DNA of 64,000 nt from Diphasiastrum complanatum (taxonomy: Eukaryota > Streptophyta > Lycopodiopsida > Lycopodiales > Lycopodiaceae): contig CM055103.1 in NCBI GenBank assembly GCA_029204225.1, positions 51,148,175 through 51,212,174 on the forward strand. The letters are read 5' to 3'. The position numbers were made by a program, and so were the translations under genes. Of the stretch, positions 10,257 through 20,705 are shown in pieces. How positions within the stretch are numbered: position 1 is the first letter of the stretch; every line of letters starts with the position of its first letter. Under the pieces are notes generated by a model that made no database searches, was not told the origin of the DNA, and was given only the letters and a program-made list of their open reading frames with translations.

Positions 10257-10917
10257 CTCCTTTTGATCTGCCAGATTGACAACGAAAGCATTCGGATAAT
10301 TTGGAACCAGCTCCCATGTATCGTTTGGGGCAGCCACTTGCAATCCGTCGCCCTCTTGCATCAGAATGGTGATGCCTCCAATGTCAGAGTGTGCGGGCAG
10401 GCCAAGAGTTTTTCCTGGCTCTGGGCAGGGGGGATAGCACTGGAACCCCGAGAGCCTCCTTCAGGTAAGTGGGTCTGAGCCCAAGATTCTCAGAGATGAC
10501 AGCCAGCAGCCGGTGAGCTAGGTCCAGTAATGCTGCTGTGTACTTCTCCACAGTCTCTCTGAATTCAGCTGGCTGCTGTGGCCAGTAGTTATACTGCCTT
10601 TCCGATAATGGAAGAGTGTGAAGCTCCACAAATTCACGCCAGAACTTGGGCTCCGCGTCGGTAAGGACCATACGGCTACCATAGCCCTCACCTCCAATCA
10701 CTGGCTTTCCAGCATATACAAGCTTTTCGTCCTTGGGCAGATCAAAGAACTTTGTACCCACTTCTTTCAGCTTATCCAGGAGCTCTACTGGCACCCCGTG
10801 ATTGATAACTTGGAAGAAGCCATTCTTTTCACAGGCCTCAGCAATCTGAGCCCTGACGGAAGAAGCCAGTCGTTCATCGTTTAGGCCCGACAGATCAATT
10901 GGCTTCAAAGTTGCCAT
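10257..10917 (-). CDS. Dioxygenase exon 1 (with internal frame break)
   Basis: The open frame from 10917 covers the DIOX_N domain up to LKEALGVP. After about 10465 the homologous reading moves to another frame and continues through YPPCPEPGKTLGLPAHSD to NLADQKE at the splice donor. The conserved splice position after the DQ.E motif matches that in many plant dioxygenases. All residues around the first His-x-Asp are intact in the shifted frame, suggesting a recent lesion. Confidence 0.8.
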
Positions 10918-11118
10918 GAGTAATCAGTCTGTAGATGATCTACTAATTATGTATTAATGCCGAATAATGGATGTACAGGCACTACACTGTGTGTGTTCGA
11001 GCGTAGCAGCTGGGATGTGTGTCTTCTCTCAGATACTACTCTCACTATAGCTAGTGCGTACTGTATTTGATGATGATGAGTGACAAGGAGTAAATGGGAA
11101 CTGTTTGTTAATAGAGTC

Positions 11119-11320
11119 AGATAGCCTCGCTATTTATAATAGGTCACAAGACATTGCAATGAAAGCGTTAGTATTGTGATGACATCCCTTGATGCTGTTT
11201 TTTGGATGGATGCAATTTAGAGCTGTCTTTTCTCTTTTGGTTTTTCTTGTTGACCCGTTTCTCCTTTGCAAAAGAATTGCCTGGAAAAGTGTGCCAAGTC
11301 AATTTCTGATCTCTCTTTGA
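11119..11320. repeat. Inverted repeat arm 1: dioxygenase promoter region
   Basis: The sequence from AGATAGCCTCGCTA through TTTTTCTTGTTGACCCGT to AGTGTGCCAAGTCAA matches the reverse complement of 13,242-13,425. The two are clearly similar along the whole length, with scattered substitutions and short indels. Confidence 0.85.
11129..11141 (-). promoter_or_regulatory. Candidate TATA box of the dioxygenase gene
   Basis: The minus strand reads ATTATAAATAG, about 215 bp upstream of the ATG at 10917. That is a normal distance for a plant TATA plus 5' UTR. The surrounding 200 bp recur as an inverted copy at 13,242-13,425, where the box reads TTATAAGTAG. Confidence 0.55.
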
Positions 11321-11579
11321 AATCCGTAGACTGTTTCTCTTCAGACCATTTGCTTTTGGGCCTTGGCCAAAGGCAAAGGCAATAATATGTGGTCATGAAT
11401 CATGATGTCACTAAAATTCAGGATTAAGTCACCATTTAATTAATGGTTGGTATTTCTTAGATTTGGTCCTTATCGTGAGCTTTTTTTACTTCATACATGT
11501 AAATGATAAACGACAACGTCTTTGTCTTTCATGCATGAAAGTTTATTTATTTTTGGGAGTATTACTACATATCGAAGCC

Positions 11580-12350
11580 TCTTTATTGACTATCCAAACC
11601 TATAGAACCAATAAAAAACAAACAAATCAATTCGAGATGTAATAAATACCTCGTGTATTTGTTTGGATTGTCCCTTATCCTTCAAAGATGTGTCCTATTG
11701 TGAAATGCACTTTATAAATCCAATGAAAACTACATCAATTTGAGATGTAGAAGATACCTCATGTATTTGCTTGAATTGTATCTTTTCCTTTAAAGATGCA
11801 TCTTTGTTTTCTATAAAAGTAAACAATGATAAACAAACCACTCATTAATTTTATTTTCAAACAATCATTGTTAGTTTACAAACCAATCAACAAAAATCAA
11901 ACTGCTATGAAATGCAATTTATGATTCAAATGTAATTTACATCAATTTGAGATGTAGAAGATACCTCATCTATTAGCTTGTTTTTGTCTCTTTTCCTTCA
12001 AAGATGCATCTCATTTTTCTACAATTGAAAACAATGAGAAATATACAAACAATCATTGTTAGTTACCACTCAACATAAAGTATACTACTATAAAAATGCA
12101 CTTTATGATTCAAATGTAATTTACATGAATTTGAGATGTAAAAGATACCTAATGTTCTTGCTTGGATTGTCTCTTTTCCTTCAAAGATGGAACTTCTTTT
12201 TTTTTCTACAAAGCAAACAATGAGAAACAAACCAATCATTAATCATGTTTTCAAAGAGTCATTGTTAGTTCACAAACCAATAAACAATAACCAAACTACT
12301 ACGAAATGCACAAACGTAATCAATCTATAGTTCAACAAATCACTCACATC
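11580..12350. repeat. Diverged tandem repeat array upstream of the dioxygenase
   Basis: A module containing CAATTTGAGATGTAGAAGATACCT, then TTTTCCTTCAAAGATG, then CAATCATTGTTAGTT recurs with key starts near 11,632, 11,740, 11,947 and 12,131. The spacings are about 108, 207 and 184 bp. Copies are diverged and of unequal length, so it is an old satellite-like array. A short (CT)n run follows at 12,350-12,364. Confidence 0.75.
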
Positions 12351-12899
12351 TCTCTCTCTCTCTCAAAAAGGTCTCTTTTCACAAAAAAAATATTTTTAAT
12401 TGATCTCCAAAAAGAGTTGAGGAACCCAATTTTCATTTTGCGTATTTATTTTTTATCAAAAACTTTTACGTGGTAGTGCCACGCATGGCAGATCCCAATT
12501 CTCATCCAATTGCTTATGATCTCCTTAACATGTATAAAAATCTATCAATCACCACGCATGACTTCACATGTCCTAATTTTACCTAATAATGAGTCTACCA
12601 TGGCTTTTTGTTGTATATGTAGTTTCTTAATGCCCTGTAGAAGCTTCCCAAATGGACATGTGAGTCACTAATACCACTTCTTCATTGAGCCTTGCATCAA
12701 TTATTCACATGCGAAAAAGAGCCTTTCTTGTAATATTCCATACATCAAAAAATCATGTGTAAACTACAAGGTAAGGCCTAAATCAAAAAAGGCACCAAGT
12801 ATTAAAGAATTTCATTCAAATTCAAGCTGCTCTTTAATGGTGACTTAACGAGGAATTTTAGTAACATCATGAACACGGACTCTTGCCTTGGGCCACAAG

Positions 12900-13079
12900 G
12901 GGAATGCTTAAGTAGTGCACTCCAGGAGTGCACTTCAGTGTGGGCCCCACTCCATCCAAGGGTGTTGGATGGAGTTAAGGGAGAGAAAATATATCTTTCC
13001 CCTTGGATGGTGTGGGACCTGTGCAGCATAGACATTGCAGGTGCCAGGTGCCTCTGAGGTGCACTCTCTAATGAGAGCA
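12900..13079. mobile_element. Small foldback/MITE-like element with 9-bp flanking repeats
   Basis: GGCCACAAG occurs at 12891-12899 and again at 13080-13088 and fits a 9-bp target duplication. Inside, CCCACTCCATCCAAGG (12946-12961) pairs with CCTTGGATGGTGTGGG (13001-13016) with one mismatch. The outer ends share imperfect inverted AGTGCAC blocks. AGTGCACTCC-A-GGAGTGCACT forms a second perfect hairpin. A 9-bp duplication is typical of Mutator-like elements, but no transposase is present. Confidence 0.55.
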
Positions 13080-13241
13080 GGCCACAAGCATATGATTTGG
13101 ACATATAGTAAGACAAAATCTATGTATTATGTTGTCCAAAGAGAAACAAACATTACAATTTACCGTGAGCCAGGGACATGGACTTGTTCAGTGAGGTCAA
13201 CAAATAAACTTGATTCCGAGTAAGTTCGGACCAAGACATTC

Positions 13242-13425
13242 TCTTTATCCACGTTTGACCTGGCACACTTTGAATTGCAAAGGAGAAACGGGTCAACAAG
13301 AAAAAGCAAGATAGAAAAGAAAGCTCTAATCCATCCAAAAAAGAGAATCAAGGCATCTCCTCATAATAGTAACGCTGTCCTTGCGGCTTCTTGGGATTTA
13401 TTATAAGTAGCGAGGCTATCTCCTT
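13242..13425. repeat. Inverted repeat arm 2: truncated second copy of the dioxygenase promoter
   Basis: This is the reverse complement match to 11,119-11,320, with the promoter now reading rightwards. A TATA-like TTATAAGTAG lies at 13401-13410. Immediately after the homologous AGCGAGGCTATCTCC the sequence becomes copia reverse transcriptase (about 13,422). Whatever gene this promoter drove is therefore gone or was replaced. Confidence 0.8.
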
Positions 13426-14671
13426 CTTCCTCAATGGTTATTTGGAGGAAGAGATCTACATGAGGCAACCCGAGGGCTTCATCAAGGCAAAGCATGAAGG
13501 AAAGGTGTGTTTTTTGAAGAAGAGCCTTTATGGGCTCAAGCAAGCACCTAGAGCATGGTACTCTAGGCTAAACTCTTTTCTCATTTCCATCAATTTTGTA
13601 ATGAGTGCCTATGATCCATCATTGTATATATGGCATGATCATTATTCTTGTTTTGTATGTAGATGACATTATCTTGAGTGGTAATGATCAAATGGAATTA
13701 GAAATGTAAAAATTGCTTTAGCAAAAGAGTTTAAGATGGTAGATCTCGGCCTATTGAGCTTCATTCTTGGTATAGAGGTTATTAGAGGATGTGATTTTAG
13801 CTTCATTTGTCAATCTAAATATGCTACATCCATCCTAGATAGATTTGGAATGAAGAATTGTAAAGGCATTGAGACACCAATGGAGCAACATGTAAAAGCA
13901 TCTATTGGTTGTGATGAAGCATCCTTTGAGGACATCACATTATATAGAAGGCTTATTGGCTCCTTGATCTATTTAACTATAACTAGACCTGATCTTAGTT
14001 ATAGTGTTGGAAAGTTAAGCCAATTCATGCAAAGTCCTCTAGTTTCACATTGGAAGATGGCCAAAAGAGTTCTTAGATACATTTCATTCACTAAGAATTT
14101 TGGTATTTTGTATAGAGGAACTAATCTTGGCTTAAGAGCCTATAGTGACTCGGATTTTGCAGGTGACAAAGTGGATAGAAGATCAACAAGTGCCTTTGCC
14201 ACCTTTCTATGTGATGGAGTAGTATCATGGCTTTCCAAAAAGCAAGATACCATCTCCCTATCTTCCACAGAATCCGAATACAAGGCCTTGACATCAACAT
14301 GCAAGGAGGTCTTGTGGCTCAAAAGGCTATTGGTGGAGCTTCATGTCATGGAGGAGGAGATCCCTATCATCTATTGTGACAACCAATCAGCCCAATCACT
14401 TGCAACTAATCCTACATTCCATGCAAGGAGCAAACACATCGAAATTGCTCATCATTTCGTGAGGGAAAAAGTGCAAGCTAAAGAGATCAAGCTCCAACAC
14501 GTGCCATCATCAAGTTGCTTGGCTGATTTGTTTACTAAACCTTTACCTAAAGATTCATTTGTCAAGCTTAGGTCTTCAATTGGAGTTATTGATAAAAGCA
14601 TTGTGATCTCCAAGGCTAGATTTGAGGAGGAGTGTGAAAAATTGCCTACATTGGCAAATCTAGCCATGTAG
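13422..14671 (+). pseudogene. Ty1/copia reverse transcriptase (C-terminal part) and RNase H
   Basis: It starts mid-RT at FLNGYLEEEIYMRQPEGF and continues through SLYGLKQAPRAWYSRL. The frame then changes at about 13,650 to give LYVDDIILSGND (YVDD at 13656-13667 intact) and changes again before 13,736. The following 311 codons are open: the RT end with LGIEVIRG and the RNase H with YSDSDFAGD, STSAFATF, KKQDTISLSSTESEYKAL, CDNQSAQSLATNP and ADLFTKPLP, ending at the TAG 14669-14671. The N-terminal half of the RT is missing, and its edge coincides with the truncated dioxygenase promoter copy. Confidence 0.9.
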
Positions 14672-16545
14672 AATATTGTACATTTTGTCAATATTGTTTG
14701 TTGGTTACTTGAATGGCCAAAGTGCCACTTGTACATACACACCTAAAGTAGGTTGCCACGAGTCAAGAGGAGTGGTTGTGTCTATTTGGTAGTGATTCCT
14801 ACTTTGTAGGATCTAGACCATGATTTATGATGAGATTTGTACCTACCATGCACCTACCAAGCATGACTCTTGGATCTAGACTAGGGTTTTCACATTAGGG
14901 CAAGAAAGTGGAGTCTACTTCCTTATTACATGCTGGATTTTCACCTAACTTTGCAAAGGAAGTGTGTTTTACTATGTATTTCCATTCTCCATACTGAGAA
15001 GATAGAAACTTTTTGGAGCCTCAAGGAGAAACTCGAGTTTCCTCTCGTTGTATGGTGATTACTCTATTTTTCCAATGAAACCCAGCTTTGGCACTTTGTA
15101 AACATTGTCTACAGGCCGTACTACAGCCTTATTTCCGCACGTGTGGAGTTGGATTAGACTATTTGATCAATGCTTTGATTGTCTCTACTTGTTTCCTATC
15201 AAGCTGCTAAACTAGATCTTGTTTTCTGATGACTAGTTTCTGATAGATTGTTTAACAAGCATACAATCACCTTGTGGATCATTCAAAGATTCATTTATGG
15301 TCCTTAGTACTGTACTTTTCACAAAGGTCACCAATATCACAAATATCTTGAGAGAAGATCTCAAGGTGAGAGGCATTGTCTTCATTTTTCATAAGGTTTC
15401 CATTTATAGTGATATTTGGATGTTTGATCAAGTTCTGGCATGATTATGCATTGCATTGTTGATCAAATCTTACTAACCTTTGTTTTGTGAGTTGAACTTG
15501 TGGATTAAAAGCATATTTCAAGTCTATTGAAGATCAAAGGCTGAGAAGAAGCTATTTTGGATCAGATCATCACATCTAATCATTTGTTGAATTGTGAGGC
15601 TTGTCCATATTCAATACTAACAATGTTCTTTTCATTCTATTGTTGACAATCTCCATTTTTTGGATGAACACTCTCCTTAAGTGGATGAACTTTCTCCGTA
15701 AGTGGATGACAAATGCTCTTTTGAGTGAGTTTGTAATTCTCCTAAAGGCTAAGAAAATCTCCCATTTGGATGAAAAATTTCCTTTTGGGTGAATATATTG
15801 TAAGCTCCATTGTGAAGAGCATATTGTAAAGATTGTCATCAATTTTGGCATAAATTTTGATGTACTTTGTTGAGCATGTAAGTAAATCTCCTTATGTTAT
15901 TTGATTAGAGCATTTGCTGGAAGGTTTTAACCATGATAAAAATGTGTTTTTAGGTTATTAACAGGTTGAGGAACATTCTCATGTGAAGTGATCTTAGATC
16001 TACATCTAAACATCAAGATTTGACAAGCTAATGAAGCTAGTCTTGTGATTGATCACTAAGTGTGATCTTTCATTCACCTCTAAAGATTGTATTTATCACT
16101 TGCTGGAGTTTATAAACTTTTAGAATTGTGGTTTACATGTGATTTTATAGGTTGAATCAATATCTTACTGTGTTCCTCATATGTTGATCAAATTTGTTCA
16201 ATTCTAGGTATTCTTGACAGCCTAGTCTTGTGTATTTTCTAAGAATGCAAGTAACTCTTCACACCATAACTTGATCTGGTCACTTGCTGAAAAATTTGAG
16301 AGGTTAAGCAAGAGTGTATTCAGGTTGATTTGAGTTTTTAATCCATTCTTAGTGTGTGCAAAGTGTTACATGTGTCTCAATCTTCCTTTCTATGCTTGGA
16401 AACCAGCCAAATTCAAGATAAAAGTGTTTTAGGGTCCTAGATTTTTTGAGATCTCCTTATCCATCATTTGTTGAGAGAAAAGTGAGTGCTAGGTGCATTA
16501 GGATAGAAGCTAAAAGTTGAAGAATTATTATATTCATGTCTTCCA
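14672..16545. other. Non-coding stretch between two copia fragments, probable LTR and leader
   Basis: This 1.9-kb AT-rich stretch lies between a copia RNase H end and a copia gag start. That is the order expected if one LTR plus leader joins the tail of one element to the head of another. I could not find a matching LTR pair or a clear TGGTATCAGAGC primer site. Short open frames near 15,576-15,851 look like chance. Confidence 0.4.
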
Positions 16546-16553
16546 ATGTGCGA

Positions 16554-17815
16554 TCATGTTAGAAACTAATGATAGCTTGAGTTCATCAAACTACTCTACC
16601 TGGAAAGTGAGGATGAAGTCCTTACTTGAGTTGAATGAACTCATGGACATAGTTGCAAGAACTGAAGAGAGACCACCCACAGTTCAAGAGCAACAAAGTT
16701 TGATAAGAAGGCTAAAAGGGCTCTTTATATCATTAAAATGAATGTTACCAATGAACTTCTCAAGGAAGCTGGTAAGTGTCAGAGTGAAAGTGAGGCATGG
16801 AATGCTTTGAAGAAGCTCTTTGAATCAAAGTCCACATCTAGGGTATTGACCCTAAGGAGGAAAATATTTTCTAGTAGAAAAAGAGAGGGAGAAAGTGCTC
16901 ATGCATTTGTCTTGAGGGTTAAGTCCTTAAGTGATGATCTAGCATGCATTGATCAAAGCATAAAAGATGGTGAAATAGTCCAGGTTATGTTGAATGATTT
17001 GCTAGATGAGCATGCTAACCTTGTGCAAAGTTTTGCCATTCAAAGATCCTTCCAAGTGTGGTTGACTTGCAAGAAATCTTATTGGCTGAAGATCATAGGT
17101 TGCAATCAAAGCTTGCTGGTGCATCCTGTCAAGGTGGAGCTGAAGAGGCTTTCTTCACAAAAGGCAAAGTCAAAGGCAAAGGTAAAGGCAAAGGGAAATG
17201 GTCCAAAGGTGGTAACTTGGATCATAATGATCACTCTTCCTCCTCCTCTTCTAGTTCTTTTAGAAACAAAGATAAGTCAAAGTTCAAGTGCTTTTATTGT
17301 GGGATAAAAGTCATTTTGCTAATGAATGTCGTAAGAAGAAAAGAGAGCAAGGTGAGAGGCAAGCAAATCTAGCAGTAGATGAAGAAAATCATAGCATTTG
17401 TGAAAGTCTTCTTATGACTTCAAGTTTGCTTGTAAATATAGATCCTTGGTGGATTGGTAGTGGAGCCTCATCTCACATGACAAGACATAAGGAATATTTT
17501 TCATCCTTATTGTCCTATGAGGGAGAGAGCAACATCATCTATACTACAAATGATGGTCAATGTGACATCAAAGGCATAGGCACAATTCCTATTTCTCTCT
17601 CAACAAATAGCGAAACTAATCTTGAAAATGTATTGTACATTCCTTCAATCACTAAGAACTTGCTTAGTGTTAGTCAAATGATTGACAAGGGGCTTGATGT
17701 TGGGTTCATTGGAGATGCTTGCTTGATAAGTAAATGTGGAACTTGATTGCTCAAGGAAGGAGGCATGGGAAGCTTTTCAAACTAGATGTATGTGTGATCT
17801 CTAAGCATGAAGGAT
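16554..17815 (+). pseudogene. Ty1/copia gag and protease fragment
   Basis: The gag opens METNDSLSSSNYSTWKVRMK (the UBN2-type copia gag start, here written MLETND at 16556) and continues past a frame break near 16,740 as EAWNALKKLFES and LRRKIFSSR..EGES. A Lys/Gly/Ser-rich linker leads to a zinc knuckle CFYCG.KSHFANEC (17288-17330) split by a frameshift. The protease block reads WWIGSGASSHMT (17447-17482), where the active-site Asp of D-S-G-A is Gly (codon 17456-17458). The gag-pre-integrase region begins VLYIPSITKNLLSVSQM and the homology ends near 17,815, where an unrelated minus-strand gypsy gag begins. Confidence 0.85.
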
Positions 17816-17829
17816 GTATGGATAGGAAA

Positions 17830-18310
17830 CAATTGACAAACCAAGAAGTTTGGCATCAACTCCCAAAATCTCTTAACATACTCAACTACCTTCTCAGTTT
17901 GCTTTTGTCTAAAGATATTCCAGGAAGCTAAAGTATCTTTCTTGTATTCTTTTGGCAAAATGTGGGCTTTAATTTGTTTTTTAAAGCTATGCCATGTAGA
18001 TGCAGGTTCGTGATTTGATTTCATAGCTGCCCACCATAGTAATGCATAGTTATCTAGATGTAACGTTGTAAATCGAATCTGGAATGATTAGAGTATCTAC
18101 TTTTCTCAAAGAAATTATCAAGATTTCAAATCCAAGCAAGCAAACTCTTTACATTGCTAGCATCTTCATCAAACATAGAAAACTTGAAAAGTTTGTTATC
18201 AATCTTAGCAAACCTCCTTTTCCTAGATCGAGAAGAGGAAGTTGACTTGGAAGAAACATGAGGTCATGATGACATAGATGAAGAGGACCTTGAAGAGCCT
18301 CGTGAGGAGC
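17830..18310 (-). pseudogene. Ty3/gypsy gag fragment
   Basis: On the minus strand a start-like MDSSSRGSSRSSSSMSS near 18,310 leads, through one stop and a frame change, to a retrotransposon gag domain: LWWAAMKSN, then TWHSFKKQIKAHILPKEYKK and VVEYVKRFWEL (18,024-17,830). This W..FK..I...P pattern is typical of the PF03732 gag. The 3' side is cut off by the copia fragment at about 17,815-17,830. Confidence 0.7.
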
Positions 18311-18671
18311 TATCCATCTTGGATTGGAGTTTTTGGTAATCACCTGAAATACACAAACTCAAGACAAAAAGTATGAATAGACTTGTGATTAGAGAAATGC
18401 CATTCTCCAAAAAGAAAGATAGAAGCTCGCATTTGCAAAGTGTTGTCTCTAAAATAAAAAGCAAGTTGGAGATCCAATTCTCAAGGATCTCCTAAATGGA
18501 GTCTATTAGCTCTAGTATTAAAGAGATATTGGAGAGAAAAAGAAATTCGAGCGGAAGGGAAGTCTATTCGAACGCAAACATACAAAGTCCTGTGTATTGG
18601 AATTTGTTTCAAGAATGAACACACAAGGCCTTCACAACAATTTCACAAAGAAAGAAAAATCGTAGACCTTG

Positions 18672-18683
18672 GCTCTAATACCA
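18672..18683 (-). promoter_or_regulatory. Retrotransposon primer binding site (initiator Met tRNA type)
   Basis: The minus strand reads TGGTATTAGAGC followed by CAAGG. This is the common plant PBS complementary to the 3' end of initiator tRNA-Met. It lies 360 bp upstream of the minus-strand gypsy gag, so the 5' LTR should start just to its right. Confidence 0.75.
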
Positions 18684-18838
18684 AAACTATGAACTCAAAG
18701 TGAAGGACTCCTAAATTCTAAAGTCCTGACCTAAACATTGTGTCTTAAAAAAAGAAACACTGATGAAAAAATTCGAAAAAAACTCAAAGCTTAACAAAGT
18801 AATTTCATCATTGACTTGCTGAGGGATCAAGATGGGGA

Positions 18839-18865
18839 CCCCCCCCCCCCCCCCCCCCCCCCCCC
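18839..18865. repeat. 27-bp C homopolymer
   Basis: Twenty-seven uninterrupted C residues lie within otherwise ordinary AT-rich sequence. It may be real or an assembly/read artefact. Confidence 0.95.
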
Positions 18866-20412
18866 TCGAAGAATTTTCTTTAAATTATGCAAGACAAACG
18901 GCCCAAGGCCAAATACATATATAGTGGTTTGGGTAAATGGATTCTTGAATCTTTACATTATTCAGATGTTAACAAATTTTGAATCTTAAAGAATGTTATA
19001 AAAATGAAAGTGGTTTCTTATGACATGCAAATGCTTAATGATTAAGAGTGGAGCATGCATAGTCATTAGGTGTGATGCCACAAAAATGTTAAATATTGAA
19101 TATCAACATAAATATGGCATGATATACTCAAAAATGAAGATATGAGCTGGATAAGTATAAATCATGAAGAGGCCTAAGTCATTTTTCGGGAATATATCTC
19201 CTAAGTACTTGCCTTGTAATTAAGGACAAGACCTTTTAAAGGAAAAGACATTGTCTTGGACAACCTTTACTAGCTTGTCCATACGAAACGACTAGATATG
19301 AAAAGACATGATAAACTAGAGTAACTTTGACTCATAGTTAAGTATACCTCCTATGGTATAGGTGAACGTATTTTCAGTCTAATCGTTAACTAGACCCTTT
19401 CGCGGGAGCGACGCGGCCGTTGAGACTTGGTTGGAGCTCACCCTGAGTCGCAACCCGCACTCCCCTATAGTATAGGTGTGATTCGGCACCCCCTCTCATA
19501 CCAAGCACTCTACCCAAGCTGGTAAAGCACGTTTGTTCGTCCCGTAGAACATATATTGATCTCACACTTCAGTCTCGATCATTGAGAGAGAAGAGTTTAT
19601 GCTTATGTAAGAGATTGAAGAAGTGAATAGAGTTCTGTGAGTTATTCTCTCTTATCTCTGTTCTCCGCACTGTAGTGATCTGGAGTCTGCTAACAATCTC
19701 TAACGCATTTCATGAATTTCTCTCTGATCAGACAGATGCTCTAGTGCATTACAGTCATTTGTTGTGTTTTCGTAAAACATGCTCTAAAGAACTGTCTTTA
19801 AACCATCCTATTCATCTGTCGCGAATACTTTCTTTTCGGCACTCGAATAATGACTATGTTTGGTACAGTCTAGCACGATCATTGAATAAAGCTATATGTA
19901 TACATATGAGATGACAGTCCCTGTCTGAAGAATTAAGTCTTTGATCTGTCTTCCGGATTGGCATGACATAAGTTTCTAACGTATTCTAAAACTCTTGGTG
20001 TTCTTTAACCATTAAGTTGGACTTTAGTTGTCGAGGACTTCGGAGAAACGAATAGTTTGTGAACGCGATTAATTAGTTGTCTGCACAGTCGTGAATACAT
20101 CGAACAATTCTCGATTCTCTGTTGACACCTTAATCAGCCAGAGTGTAGTACCGCTATACTACTCTGATAACATCTCATATGTAGAACGCGCTTCATCTAA
20201 TTCGATAGAGGCCAGATTGTTGTTCTGAATTTATTAACACTACTCATCCCAAACATAAGTAATACTAGTTACTTTTTAATGTTTTTCCACAACCTAAATA
20301 ACACTCGAAACCACTTGCCATAATTGTACCGAAAACATAACTTTCTAACGTTGTCCTCTATGGGAACGACATTACTTACTATAAAATCTATATTAACCCT
20401 ATTGGTATAGTA
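18866..20412. other. Probable gypsy 5' LTR region (minus orientation), no genes
   Basis: By position this follows the minus-strand primer site and should contain the LTR. A GC-rich block at 19,385-19,500 (TTTCGCGGGAGCGACGCGGCC) stands out. Repeated short motifs are present, but no matching second LTR was found to define the ends. Confidence 0.35.
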
Positions 20413-20705
20413 CGACATTAGGCATTGGATGGCATGACATGCAAGAGTCAAGTCTGACATTCATGGACATAAGGCAATGGATGGTGTGACATGCGAGTTT
20501 CAAATCAGACATGCATGGACATTATACAAGGAATGATATGACATGCAAGCTTCAAATTTGACATGCATGGACATTAGGCAAGGAATGATATGACATGCAA
20601 GCTTCAAATTTGACATGCATGGCCATTAGGCTATGGATGGTGTGACATGCAAGTTTTAAATCAAACATGCATGGACATTGGGCAAGGAATGGTATGTAAG
20701 TTTTA
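20413..20705. repeat. 52-bp tandem repeat, about 5.6 copies
   Basis: Units start at 20413, 20465, 20517, 20569, 20621 and 20673 (partial). The consensus begins GACATTAGGCAAGGAATGAT and ends TTGACATGCATG. Units 3 and 4 are nearly identical while the others vary in alternating fashion, which suggests local duplication of single units. ORFs across this block are artefacts of the repeat. Confidence 0.92.

Larger units (their letters stand above)
9545..10917 (-). pseudogene. 2-oxoglutarate/Fe(II)-dependent dioxygenase, two exons, frame-broken
   Basis: Exon 1 runs 10917-10257 and exon 2 runs 9805-9545, with an intron between (donor GAG|GTAAAT, acceptor TGCAG|ATG, phase 0). The ATG at 10917 opens directly on IDLSGLNDERL, followed by the N-terminal dioxygenase domain with NGFFQVINHGVP. 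The C-terminal 2OG-Fe(II) domain shows YPPCPEP, LPAHSD (first His and Asp of the iron facial triad), ITILMQEGDGLQV and, in exon 2, NGRYKSANHR (second His) and TRRSYVTF (the R-x-S that binds 2-oxoglutarate). The total is about 306 residues, short and compact like ACC-oxidase/DAO-sized members. Between LKEALG and QCYPPCPEP the reading frame shifts and a short linker is missing, so the frame from the ATG stops at 10384. Either it is a pseudogene with a small deletion or the assembly has an error. The substrate cannot be told from sequence. Confidence 0.85.

Noticed and set aside
12802-13116. 104-codon minus ORF
   Set aside because: It overlaps the foldback element and has no protein-like pattern.
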